Positions 1-6,444 of a stretch of DNA of 29,566 bases are shown piece by piece. Made by a program: the position numbers and the translations under genes. The DNA lies in assembly GCA_038329645.1 (NCBI GenBank), contig JBBQNG010000015.1:1-29566 (forward strand). The letters run 5' to 3'. This DNA comes from SZAS-79 sp038329645. Lineage in GTDB: Bacteria > Pseudomonadota > Gammaproteobacteria > Burkholderiales > SG8-39. The notes below the pieces were generated by a model. That model did not search any database and had not been told where the DNA came from. It worked only from the letters and a program-made list of their open reading frames with translations. Numbering within the stretch: the first letter of the stretch is position 1; each line of letters starts with the position of its first letter.

Positions 1-96
1 TTGTCCGGCAAGGCGACGCGGTTCATTACGTTCGACACAACGCTTGCACGTCACGCGGCCAGGCTCGGCGCGCGGCCACCCGTGTCGGCACCCTGA
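1..96 (+). CDS. 3' end of a PIN-domain (VapC-like) protein, cut by window edge
   Basis: The first 31 codons read in frame 1 to a TGA at 94-96. They contain a TFD motif followed by Leu-Ala-Arg, a Leu-Gly and a Pro-Pro-Val ending. This pattern is typical of the C-terminal end of PIN-domain ribonucleases, where the TFD aspartate is one of the metal-binding acidic residues. The upstream part, including any cognate antitoxin gene, lies outside the window. Because so little sequence is visible, the assignment rests on a short motif match and could be wrong. If correct, the gene would encode an RNase toxin of a VapBC-type pair. Confidence 0.5.
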   Translation: MSGKATRFITFDTTLARHAARLGARPPVSAP

Positions 97-230
97 GATG
101 ATCGAGTGAGCGGTCTCGCGCACGGCGAATAATGAACTTTCAGTTTTCTAGAACGGCCTCCTGACTGGCTGTCCTGTCAGTGGCCACCGGGCGGCGCAGG
201 GCTGGCCGAGCTGATCCACGGGGGTGAGCG

Positions 231-647
231 ATGCAGACATGCCCGAAGTGCAGGTACACGCGCAAGGCGAGCGACAAGAACCCGGACTGGCAGTGCCCGA
301 CCTGCGGGATCGCGTACGCCAAGTACGACTCCGCTTCGAGTGAGGCCGCCACCGCGTCGCACGCAGCTCCCGCGCAAACCGCAGAGTCCTCCGGCGAGTC
401 CTCCGGCTGGGGATTCGGCACCGTGTTCAAGGGCATCGCCGTGGCCGGCGGGGTGTTCGTCGCCTATCTCGGTTACCGGTCGTCGAACACCCAGTACATC
501 GCGGCGGGCGCGGCGGTGGCCGTAGCCGCCCTCCTATGGAATGTTATCCAGTCCGGCGACAACGACTGGTCCAGCGGCTGGTGGGGCAGCTCGGACAACG
601 GAACATCGGACAGCGATGGCGGCGGGGGCGGCGGCGACGGCGACTAG
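231..647 (+). CDS. Small zinc-ribbon membrane protein, function unknown
   Basis: The 138-residue product starts with two CxxC pairs (residues about 4-7 and 22-25), a likely zinc ribbon. A Ser/Ala/Glu-rich linker follows, then one or two hydrophobic stretches (about 63-81 and 87-107) that should cross the membrane, and a Trp/Gly/Ser/Asp tail ending in a poly-Gly run. The start at 231 is supported by a GGGGGTGA ribosome site seven or so bases upstream. The N-terminal ribbon would face the cytoplasm if the usual positive-inside rule holds. I do not recognise a specific family, and no neighbour suggests a role. It is followed by a non-coding, decayed stretch. Confidence 0.75.
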   Translation: MQTCPKCRYTRKASDKNPDWQCPTCGIAYAKYDSASSEAATASHAAPAQTAESSGESSGWGFGTVFKGIAVAGGVFVAYLGYRSSNTQYIAAGAAVAVAALLWNVIQSGDNDWSSGWWGSSDNGTSDSDGGGGGGDGD

Positions 648-657
648 TCGCGTAAAC

Positions 658-678
658 GGAGTCAGACCCCTATTTCCG
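658..678 (+). repeat. GGAGTCAG-type dispersed repeat, copy 1
   Basis: The sequence GGAGTCAGACCCCTATTTCC plus a G matches the copy at 959-979 at 19 of 21 positions, in the same orientation. The GGGGTCAG/CCCC core is partly palindromic. From memory, motifs of this kind are common intergenic repeats in proteobacterial genomes and are often linked to REP-associated tyrosine transposases. No such transposase gene is visible here. Confidence 0.6.
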
Positions 679-792
679 CAGGATTATCGCGTGCCCGACG
701 CGACGTTAATCTATAACATTCTTTTCTATACAACCGCCAGCAGCCCGGATGTCCTGCCAGTTCGTATTCCGGAACCGGTATATCCAGGCCTT

Positions 793-912
793 CTAGTCGA
801 GCGCCTTCATGTCCTCGGCCGAAAGCGCGACCTGGGCTGCCGCGACGTTGGCCTCCACCCGCGAGCGCGGGCTTGAGGTGCTCCGGAGTTCGTGCCGCAG
901 ACGGGCATGGCG
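793..912 (-). pseudogene. Aldo/keto reductase-like C-terminal remnant
   Basis: Read on the minus strand towards a TAG at 795-793, the frame gives RVEANVAAAQVALSAEDMKA followed by Leu-Asp and the stop. The pattern of a RxEANVAAA segment, a hydrophobic residue, LS-x-(E/D)-D and a final LD resembles the C-terminal helices of aldo/keto reductases, which bind NADP. Upstream of about 912 the similarity disappears and there is no start. It therefore looks like a truncated relic left in the repeat-bounded interval. The match is by eye over about 35 residues, so confidence is modest. Confidence 0.4.
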
Positions 913-937
913 CCATTTAAGACCATGCCCTTTCCCG

Positions 938-965
938 CACAATTGGGGTCACACAATTGGGGTCA
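938..965 (+). repeat. 14-bp tandem duplication inside the repeat region
   Basis: CACAATTGGGGTCA occurs twice in direct succession (938-951 and 952-965). The second copy runs directly into the GGGGTCAGGCCCC repeat at 959-979. This looks like slippage or partial duplication of the AATTGGGGTCAG repeat boundary. Confidence 0.8.
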
Positions 966-979
966 GGCCCCTATTTCCG
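959..979 (+). repeat. GGGGTCAG-type dispersed repeat, copy 2
   Basis: GGGGTCAGGCCCCTATTTCC plus a G is the partner of the copy at 658-678, with two differences and the same orientation, 301 bases apart. It ends ten bases before the stop codon of the Lys-rich secreted protein gene. GGGG and CCCC flank TCAGG, so a short hairpin is possible. Confidence 0.6.
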
Positions 980-988
980 GGAACCAGA

Positions 989-1408
989 TTACTTCTTGTC
1001 CGCCGCCGCCCGCTTCTTGTCGGCCTTCACGGCCTCCACGTCGCGCGCCACAGCCGCAGAATCCTTCGACTCCGCGGACATCTTGCCGGCGGCCTTGTCG
1101 GCCTTCATCTTGGCCTTGTCGGCCCTCTTCTGGGCGGAGCCGGCCTTATCGGCGGCGATGTCTTTCTTCATGCCCTTCATGCCCTGCTTGTCGCTCTCGA
1201 TCTGCATCGAGTCCTTGGATTGCGCGTCCATCTTTCCCGAGGCCTTGTCGGACTTCATCTTCGCCTTGTCGGCCTCGAGCTGCTTCACGTCGCGCTGCAT
1301 GCCGGCCTTGTCCGCCTTCGCCTGCTCGGGGGAGGTGGTCTGGGCAAACGCGGGAGCCGTGAAAGCCAGGGCAGCGGCGAACGCGAGGGGGGTGAGGCTC
1401 TTTTTCAT
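989..1408 (-). CDS. Secreted Lys/Ala/Asp-rich low-complexity protein (paralog A)
   Basis: Starting at the ATG at 1408, the 139-residue product opens with Met-Lys-Lys, a hydrophobic stretch and an AFAQ signal-peptidase site near residue 23. The mature part is almost entirely Lys, Ala, Asp, Met, Ser and Gln, in repeated units such as ADKAKMKSDKASGKM and ADKAKMKADKAAGKM. It should be a charged, helical, possibly coiled-coil periplasmic protein. Farther upstream in-frame ATGs exist but would bury the signal peptide, and a GGAGAAC ribosome site precedes 1408. It shares the SAQK(R/K)AD(K/R)AK segment and about 85 bases of upstream sequence with the protein at 14705-15004. Function unknown. Confidence 0.75.
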   Translation of the reverse strand: MKKSLTPLAFAAALAFTAPAFAQTTSPEQAKADKAGMQRDVKQLEADKAKMKSDKASGKMDAQSKDSMQIESDKQGMKGMKKDIAADKAGSAQKRADKAKMKADKAAGKMSAESKDSAAVARDVEAVKADKKRAAADKK

Positions 1409-1497
1409 GACTGGTGTTCTCCATTGTGGAAAGTCGAAACGCGCGGAGTATGGGCGCGACGCGAAGCGGCGGTCTGTTGGTTGGCGAACATTGCCGC
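1409..1497 (-). promoter_or_regulatory. Upstream region conserved with that of 14705-15004, containing an imperfect palindrome
   Basis: Read on the minus strand, this leader closely matches 15005-15086. Shared blocks are ATGTTCG-CA-CCAACAGAC, a CCCAT-CT-CGCGC block and a TTTCGA-TTT/GGAGA block just before the start codon. On the plus strand the core is TGTTGG-TTGG-CGAACA (1475-1490), an imperfect inverted repeat about 66 bases upstream of the start. This suggests a shared regulator or sigma-factor site. The CATACT hexamer in the second block is a possible -10. Confidence 0.55.
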
Positions 1498-1655
1498 TCA
1501 ATCCCGCCGCAGGCGAATCTCGTAGGCAAACCGCCCGGCGGCATGCAGAGAGTCGGACACCTCCAGCAGCTAGTCGGTCCTGTCGTAGTAGTGGCGCAAG
1601 ACCCGCAGCCCGAAAGTGGATTTCGAACCTAGCGCGGTCGACTGCTGCGCGGCTG
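1498..1655 (-). pseudogene. Degenerate 3' fragment of a GntR/UTRA regulator gene
   Basis: This segment aligns base for base with the 3' end of the intact GntR gene at 4506-5222. Read on the minus strand it gives ALGSKSTFGLR, a YYD block, LLEV-SLHAAGRFAYE and RLRRD before TGA, matching the ends of the intact UTRA domain. An in-frame TAG stands where the intact gene has CGG (Arg) just before Leu-Leu-Glu-Val. The similarity ends abruptly near 1655, so the DNA-binding half and most of the effector domain are missing. It is a dead fragment, either of a duplicated regulator or of a related gene lost from this site. Confidence 0.85.
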
Positions 1656-1659
1656 AAAT

Positions 1660-1712
1660 ACTGGGTCAGAGTTGATTTTTACTGTCTGCCTCAATGATCC
1701 GAACACTACGCG
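1660..1712. repeat. Possible GGGTCAGAGTTGATTTT repeat element
   Basis: The short gap between the GntR fragment and the RidA stop contains CTGGGTCAGAGTTGATTTTT. It recalls another class of intergenic repeat common in betaproteobacteria (from memory, not checked). Only one copy is present here, so the call is weak. It lies next to a truncated gene, which fits a recombination-prone junction. Confidence 0.3.
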
Positions 1713-2261
1713 TTAGCGCTTTTTCGCGGTCTTCTTAGCGGCCTTCTTTTTCGCCGCTGGCTTCGCTTTTTTTACGGTCGATTTCCTGCCGGGCTTGATC
1801 TGGAACGTGCAAATGGTCTCGACCGGCGCGGTATAGATGAGGTCCGGCACGCTCAGGCTCGCGCGCGCCATGGCACCGGCTTGCGGACCGAGCACTTCGA
1901 CGAAGAGGTCAGACGCGCCGTTGGATACGAAGGGGGATTTCTCGAACCCGGGCACGCCGTTCACGTAGATCGTGAGCTGGACCACGCGCACGATGCGGTC
2001 GAGGTCGCCGAGCACGGCCTTGGCCTGTGCAAGGTGATTGATCGCACACAGGCGTGCGGATTGGTACGCCTGTTCGACCGTGACCGTGCCGCCGACCTTG
2101 CCGAGGAACGGGAACTTGCCGTTGGTGTGCCCCAGGGTGCCTTGGCAGAACAGCAATTCCCCGACCGCAACGCCCGACACCAGCGCCGGGTTGGCCTTGA
2201 CCACCGGCGCGTCGGGCAGCGTGATGCCGAGTTTTTTCAGTCTTGCTTCGATCTTTCCCAT
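1713..2261 (-). CDS. RidA/YjgF/UK114-family protein with Lys-rich tail
   Basis: The 182-residue product has the RidA-type core over about residues 1-152: LPDAPVVKANPALVSGVAVG near the start, GTLGHTNGKFP, a QAYQSARLCAINHLAQAK helix, VVQLTIYVNGVP and RASLSVPDLIYTAPVE near the end. RidA proteins are trimeric and deaminate reactive enamine/imine intermediates; related subgroups have other substrates. The last 27 or so residues are nearly all Lys, Ala and Pro, like a histone-H1 tail, which is unusual for the family. An AGGAAACTGCC ribosome site precedes the ATG. It follows the Bug gene by 43 bases on the same strand and is probably co-transcribed with it. Confidence 0.85.
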   Translation of the reverse strand: MGKIEARLKKLGITLPDAPVVKANPALVSGVAVGELLFCQGTLGHTNGKFPFLGKVGGTVTVEQAYQSARLCAINHLAQAKAVLGDLDRIVRVVQLTIYVNGVPGFEKSPFVSNGASDLFVEVLGPQAGAMARASLSVPDLIYTAPVETICTFQIKPGRKSTVKKAKPAAKKKAAKKTAKKR

Positions 2262-2304
2262 GGCAGTTTCCTATTCAACCCCGGCGACGCATTCGATAAG
2301 TCTG

Positions 2305-3303
2305 CTATTCGGCCTTGGTGCCGGAGTCGCGGATGACTTTCGCCCACTTGGCGATCTCCGCGGCATTGAAGCGCCCGAATTCGTCCGGGTTGCCCGGACC
2401 CGGCTCCGCTCCGAGGAGCGCATAGCGTTCCTTCACGTCGGGCAAGTTCAGGATCTGGGTGATTTCGTTGGAGAGCTTCATCACGATCTCCCTCGGCGTG
2501 CCCGCGGGCGCGTAGAGGCCGAACCAGCCGGCGACGTCGTAGCCGGGCAGGCCGGACTCGGAAATCGTCGGGATCTCGGGCGCGGCGGACGAGCGTCGCG
2601 CGCCGGTCTGCGCCAGCGCGCGCAGCTTTCCGGATTTAACGAAGGGCAGCGCCGAGGCCATGCTGTCGAACATCAGCGAGACCTGGCCGCCGATGATGTC
2701 CGTAAGCGCCGGGATGCTGCCCTTGTACGGCACGTGATTCATCTGCACACCGGACATGGCCTTGAAGAGCTCGGCCGCGAGGTGGCTGGGCGTGCCGGAG
2801 CCGCCGCTCGCATAGTTGATCGAGCCGGGTTTTGCTTTCGCGAGCGCGATGAACTCGCGCACGTTCCGCGCGGGCATCGAAGGATTGACGACCAGCAGGT
2901 TCGGCGTGATCGCGGCGAGATTGACCGGGGCGAAATCGCGCAGCGGGTCGTACGAAAGCTTTTCGATCAGCGTGACGTTCACGGCCATGTTGGCTGTCGA
3001 GCCCATCAACAGGGTGTACCCGTCGGGTGCGGCGCGCGCCACGAGCTCCGCGCCTATTGTGCCGCCGGCGCCGGCGCGGTTTTCGACCAGCACCTGCTGG
3101 CCCCAGCGCTCCGATAGTTTCTGCCCGATGATCCGCGCGACCACATCCGTGGGGCCGGCCGGCGGAAAGGGCACGACCACGCGAATGGGCTTGCCCGGAT
3201 ACGGTGCGATCTGCGCGTGCACAGGCGCGAGCGAGCACCACGCAAGTGCGAATGCGGCGAGGAACCTGAAAACCATAGGGATTCGGGAGCGGGAGTGAAG
3301 CAT
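2305..3303 (-). CDS. Bug/TctC-family periplasmic solute-binding protein
   Basis: The 332-residue product has an N-terminal signal peptide ending near PVHAQ. It then shows the Bug landmarks: YPGKPIRVVVPFPPAGPTDVVAR near the start, a LVENRAGAGGTIGAE segment, YTLLMGSTANMAVN, LNYASGGSGTPSHLAAELFK and VPYKGSIPALTDIIGGQVSLM. Bug proteins bind carboxylic acids or related small molecules in the periplasm, usually for TctAB-type transporters, but no TctA or TctB gene is in the window. The start at 3303 is preferred over the ATG at 3276 because GGGAGG lies seven bases upstream. It is divergent from the alcohol dehydrogenase gene and is followed by the RidA-like gene. Confidence 0.92.
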   Translation of the reverse strand: MLHSRSRIPMVFRFLAAFALAWCSLAPVHAQIAPYPGKPIRVVVPFPPAGPTDVVARIIGQKLSERWGQQVLVENRAGAGGTIGAELVARAAPDGYTLLMGSTANMAVNVTLIEKLSYDPLRDFAPVNLAAITPNLLVVNPSMPARNVREFIALAKAKPGSINYASGGSGTPSHLAAELFKAMSGVQMNHVPYKGSIPALTDIIGGQVSLMFDSMASALPFVKSGKLRALAQTGARRSSAAPEIPTISESGLPGYDVAGWFGLYAPAGTPREIVMKLSNEITQILNLPDVKERYALLGAEPGPGNPDEFGRFNAAEIAKWAKVIRDSGTKAE

Positions 3304-3458
3304 TTGTGGGCCTCCCGATTACACATCTTCGGGCGTTCGCTGCCAAGCGCAGGTTCGCAGCCCAATCCTTGAAAATCGCATTGATCGCCTCCGAACAGAC
3401 CGATGCTCCATAGGCGCAGATGCTTGGCGCTTCGAAATCGATAAAACAAGGCGTGCGC
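3304..3458. promoter_or_regulatory. Divergent promoter region between Bug and alcohol dehydrogenase
   Basis: These 155 bases lie between the divergent starts at 3303 and 3459 and must hold promoters for both. I see no convincing -35/-10 pair or palindrome. A GGGAGG ribosome site for the Bug gene and an ACAAGG site for the dehydrogenase are present at the two ends. Confidence 0.45.
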
Positions 3459-4496
3459 ATGAAAGCACTCGTTTACCAGGGTCCGGGCAAGAAGGCGCTC
3501 GAAGAACGGCCAAAACCGAAGCTCCTCGGTCCCGGCGACGCCATCGTCCGCATCACGAAGACCACGATCTGCGGCACTGACCTGCATATCCTCAAGGGCG
3601 ACGTGCCCAGCTGCGAGCCGGGCCGCATCCTCGGCCACGAAGGCACCGGCGTCATCGACGAGGTCGGCACCGCCGTCACCATGTTCAAGGCCTGCGACCG
3701 GGTGCTCGTTTCCTGCATCAGCGCCTGCGGCAAGTGCAGCTACTGCCGCAAGCAGATGTACTCGCATTGCACGACCGGCGGCTGGATCCTCGGCAACAAG
3801 ATCGACGGCACGCAGGCCGAGTTCGTGCGCATCCCGCATGCCGACACGAGCCTGTACCCGATTCCCGAAGGCGCTGTCGAAGACGCGCTGGTCATGCTGA
3901 GCGACATCCTGCCCACGGGATTCGAGTGCGGCGTGCTCAACGGGCGGGTCAAGCCCGGCTGCAGCGTGGCGATCGTCGGCGCCGGTCCGATCGGCCTCGC
4001 GGCGCTGCTTACCGCGCAGTTCTATTCCCCCGCGCAAATCATCATGGTCGACGTCGACCCGAATCGCCTGGAAATGGCCAAGCGCTTTGGCGCCACCGCG
4101 GTGGTCGACAGCACCGGCGGTAAAGCGGCAGAAGCCGTGATGAAGCTGACCGGCGGCACCGGCGTCGACACGGCGATCGAAGCGGTCGGTATCCCGGCCA
4201 CGTTCGAGCTGTGCGAAAAGATCGTTGCGCCGGGCGGCACGATCGCAAACGTCGGCGTGCACGGGACCAAGGTCGACCTGCACCTGGAGAACCTGTGGGA
4301 CCGCAACATCACCATCACCACGCGCCTCGTGGACACTGTCAGCACGCCGATGCTCATGAGCGTGCTCCAGTCGCACAACATCGACCCGACGCTCCTGATC
4401 ACGCATCGCTTCAAGCTCGACAAGATTCTCGAAGCCTACGAAACCTTCGGCCACGCGGCGGATACGCGCGCGCTCAAGGTGATCATCGAGGCCTAG
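3459..4496 (+). CDS. Zinc-dependent alcohol dehydrogenase (MDR family)
   Basis: Starting at the ATG at 3459 (AAGG ribosome site), the product has 345 residues, the usual length for the family. It oxidises an alcohol with NAD(P). Catalytic zinc ligands are seen as Cys38 (TICGTDLH) and His60-Glu61 (GHEGTG). The structural zinc site is Cys90, Cys93, Cys96 and Cys104, with the standard 3-3-8 spacing. The Rossmann motif GAGPIGLAALL lies near residues 180-190. The in-frame ATG at 3420 lacks family similarity and is not favoured. The gene converges on the GntR gene with only nine bases between stop codons. The substrate is not evident from the sequence. Confidence 0.93.
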   Translation: MKALVYQGPGKKALEERPKPKLLGPGDAIVRITKTTICGTDLHILKGDVPSCEPGRILGHEGTGVIDEVGTAVTMFKACDRVLVSCISACGKCSYCRKQMYSHCTTGGWILGNKIDGTQAEFVRIPHADTSLYPIPEGAVEDALVMLSDILPTGFECGVLNGRVKPGCSVAIVGAGPIGLAALLTAQFYSPAQIIMVDVDPNRLEMAKRFGATAVVDSTGGKAAEAVMKLTGGTGVDTAIEAVGIPATFELCEKIVAPGGTIANVGVHGTKVDLHLENLWDRNITITTRLVDTVSTPMLMSVLQSHNIDPTLLITHRFKLDKILEAYETFGHAADTRALKVIIEA

Positions 4497-4505
4497 TACG
4501 CCAGA

Positions 4506-5222
4506 TCAATCCCGCCGCAACCGCATCTCGTACGCAAACCGTCCGGCGGCATGCAGCGATTCGGAGACCTCCAGCAGCCGATCAGTCGCGTCATAGTAGT
4601 AGCGCACGACCCGCAGGCCGAAGGTGGATTTCGAGCCGAGCGCGGCTGACTGCGCCGCATCGAGCGACACCGCCTCGATTCGTTGGTCGATCCGCGTGAT
4701 TCGAACGCCAAGCGCCGATTCGACCAGCGGGTAGATCACGCCTGACGAGCGCGGAATGCTCTTCGACAGGCCGGCGAGGGCGATGTGCAGGTAGACCGAA
4801 ATCAGGCATACCGGCGTCGAGATTCCGGGCTTGCGCCGCACGCCCGTGAGCTTGATCCATTCCTGGCCGCGGCGGCAACCGAGAACGGCGAGCGCCTCGC
4901 CCGTCGCCTTGATGCGTTCACGCTTGGCGATGACAAAGCGCGTGTCCGACGCATAGCGGAACAGGTCCGCGGCCGAGCTCACCGGCAGGCTGAAGGCGGA
5001 ACTGGAGGAGGCCGCGGTCACCGTCGACCCGGCGCGCGGCCGGCGCGTGATGAGCCCGGCATCGCGCAGCTGGCGCAGGGCTTCGCGCGCCGTGTAGCGG
5101 CTCACGCGGTATTTCTTGCACAGCGCAGCTTCGGTCGGCAGCGACTCGCCCACCGGGACCGCGCCCGAGGTGATGCGTTCGCTCAGCGCCTTGGCGATCT
5201 GCTCGTAGCGGTGCTGCTTCAT
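4506..5222 (-). CDS. GntR-family transcriptional regulator (HutC/UTRA type)
   Basis: The 238-residue protein has an N-terminal winged helix (about residues 5-72, with LPTEAALCKKYRVSRYTARE and ALRQLRDAGLITRR as landmarks) and a C-terminal UTRA ligand-binding domain (about 90-235). Such proteins are usually repressors released by a small-molecule ligand and bind palindromes with TTGT/ACAA-like or GT/AC ends. It is the last gene of the minus-strand arm Bug-PrpD-CoA-transferase, seven bases after the CoA-transferase stop. That makes it the best candidate to control the divergent promoter at 8776-8857. A truncated copy of its 3' end lies at 1498-1655. Confidence 0.93.
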   Translation of the reverse strand: MKQHRYEQIAKALSERITSGAVPVGESLPTEAALCKKYRVSRYTAREALRQLRDAGLITRRPRAGSTVTAASSSSAFSLPVSSAADLFRYASDTRFVIAKRERIKATGEALAVLGCRRGQEWIKLTGVRRKPGISTPVCLISVYLHIALAGLSKSIPRSSGVIYPLVESALGVRITRIDQRIEAVSLDAAQSAALGSKSTFGLRVVRYYYDATDRLLEVSESLHAAGRFAYEMRLRRD

Positions 5223-5229
5223 CCCGCAG

Positions 5230-6444
5230 TCAACCCACGACGCGGTCGGAGCGCAGCGCCGCGATGCGTTCGGCGCTGTAGCCTAGTTCCCCCAGCAGCG
5301 CATCGGTGTCGGCACCCATCGCGGGCGCAGCCCGGCGCGGAAGCTCGACATCGGTTCGAATCGGGTTGGCGACCAGCCGCGCGGTCCTGCCGTCGGGGTA
5401 GGCATACTCGAGGACGCAATCGCGCTCGGCGACGAAGGGATTATCGAGCGCCTGCGCGATGTCGTTCACCGGCGCGACCGGGACGATGCCGGTGAGCTTT
5501 GCCAGCCACGCACTGGTGGTGTCGAGCGAAAATGCCGCGTCCAGCATCAGCGTCAACTCGTCGCGGCGCTCGAGGCGCGCGGCGAAATTGGCATAGCGCG
5601 GATCGGTTGCCCACTCCGGGTGGCCGAGCACGCCGGCCAGCAGCCCCCAGAATTTCTCCTTGTTGCACATCACGAAAATCCAGCCGTCGTGGGTTCTGTA
5701 CAACTGGCTGGGCACGAGCGAAGGGTGCGCGGAGCGCTTTTCGCGGCCCTGCACTGCGCCCGCATTGAGGTACCACGCACCCGGATAGTTGAGGTTGAAC
5801 AGGGCAAGGTCGAACAGGCTCGTGTCAAGGTCGCGCCCGATACCGGTGACGCGCGCGCTGGTGATCCCGGCAAGCAGCGCGAACGCCGCGGCGAGGCCCG
5901 TCATGAGGTCCACCACCGAGATCCCGTAGCGCTCGGGCGGCCCGTCCGGCTCGCCGGTGAGCGACATGTGGCCGGCCTCGGCCTGCATCAGGTAGTCGTA
6001 GCCCGGCCAGGCGGCACGCGAGCCTTCGCGCCCGTAAGCGGAAAGGTGCGTGCAGACGATGCGGGGATTGATCTCCTTGAGGTCCGCATAGGTGAGGCCG
6101 AGCTTGCCCGGCAAGTCGCCGCGCAGGTTGTCGAACACGCCGTCGGCCGTGCGCACGAGGTCGAGGAACACGCAACTGCCCTGCGCCGACTGCAGGTCGA
6201 GCGCCACCGAGCGTTTGTTGCGGCTGAAGGTTTGATAGAAGTGGCTGTCGTCCATACCGAAGAAATGCGGGCCCACGCGCCGGCCCACGTCGCCGCCTTC
6301 CCTCAGGTTCTCGATCTTGATGACTTCGGCGCCGAGGTCGGCGAGGTAGACGGTGCCCGCGGGCCCGGCGCCGTACTGCTCGACCGCGAGCACGCGGATG
6401 CCCGCGAGCGGAAGCTCAACTTTCACCGAGAGACTTTTCTTCAT
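5230..6444 (-). CDS. Family III CoA-transferase (CaiB/BaiF), Asp-containing
   Basis: The ATG at 6444 with GAGGAGG seven bases upstream gives 404 residues, the normal length. Landmarks are LAGIRVLAVEQYGAGPAGT near the start, LADLGAEVIKIE, NKRSVALDLQ and PGYDYLMQAEAG, where Asp150 is in the position of the nucleophilic aspartate of the family. These enzymes move CoA from a donor thioester to a carboxylic acid in the cytoplasm. The start lies inside the 3' end of the PrpD-like gene (29-base overlap), so the two are translationally coupled. It may act alone or pair with the CoA-transferase at 10601-11803. Substrate not determinable here. Confidence 0.92.
   Translation of the reverse strand: MKKSLSVKVELPLAGIRVLAVEQYGAGPAGTVYLADLGAEVIKIENLREGGDVGRRVGPHFFGMDDSHFYQTFSRNKRSVALDLQSAQGSCVFLDLVRTADGVFDNLRGDLPGKLGLTYADLKEINPRIVCTHLSAYGREGSRAAWPGYDYLMQAEAGHMSLTGEPDGPPERYGISVVDLMTGLAAAFALLAGITSARVTGIGRDLDTSLFDLALFNLNYPGAWYLNAGAVQGREKRSAHPSLVPSQLYRTHDGWIFVMCNKEKFWGLLAGVLGHPEWATDPRYANFAARLERRDELTLMLDAAFSLDTTSAWLAKLTGIVPVAPVNDIAQALDNPFVAERDCVLEYAYPDGRTARLVANPIRTDVELPRRAAPAMGADTDALLGELGYSAERIAALRSDRVVG

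Larger units (their letters stand above)
648..988. other. Gene-free stretch with repeats and a coding relic
   Basis: This 341-base stretch separates the zinc-ribbon gene from the secreted Lys-rich protein gene. The open frames in it look spurious. It contains two direct copies of a GGGGTCAG-type repeat (658-678 and 959-979), a 14-base tandem duplication (938-965), and a minus-strand segment resembling the C-terminus of an aldo/keto reductase (793-912). The remaining segment 679-792 is locally AT-rich and shows nothing I can name. Confidence 0.6.

Noticed and set aside
541..916. Open frames at 541-876 (+) and 662-916 (-)
   Set aside because: They overlap the zinc-ribbon gene end or the repeat region, have Arg/Ala-biased composition typical of GC-rich shadow frames, no ribosome site and no recognisable family.
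3304..3458. GntR operator like 8822-8844 upstream of the alcohol dehydrogenase
   Set aside because: No TTGTC/GACAA-like palindrome is present in this gap.
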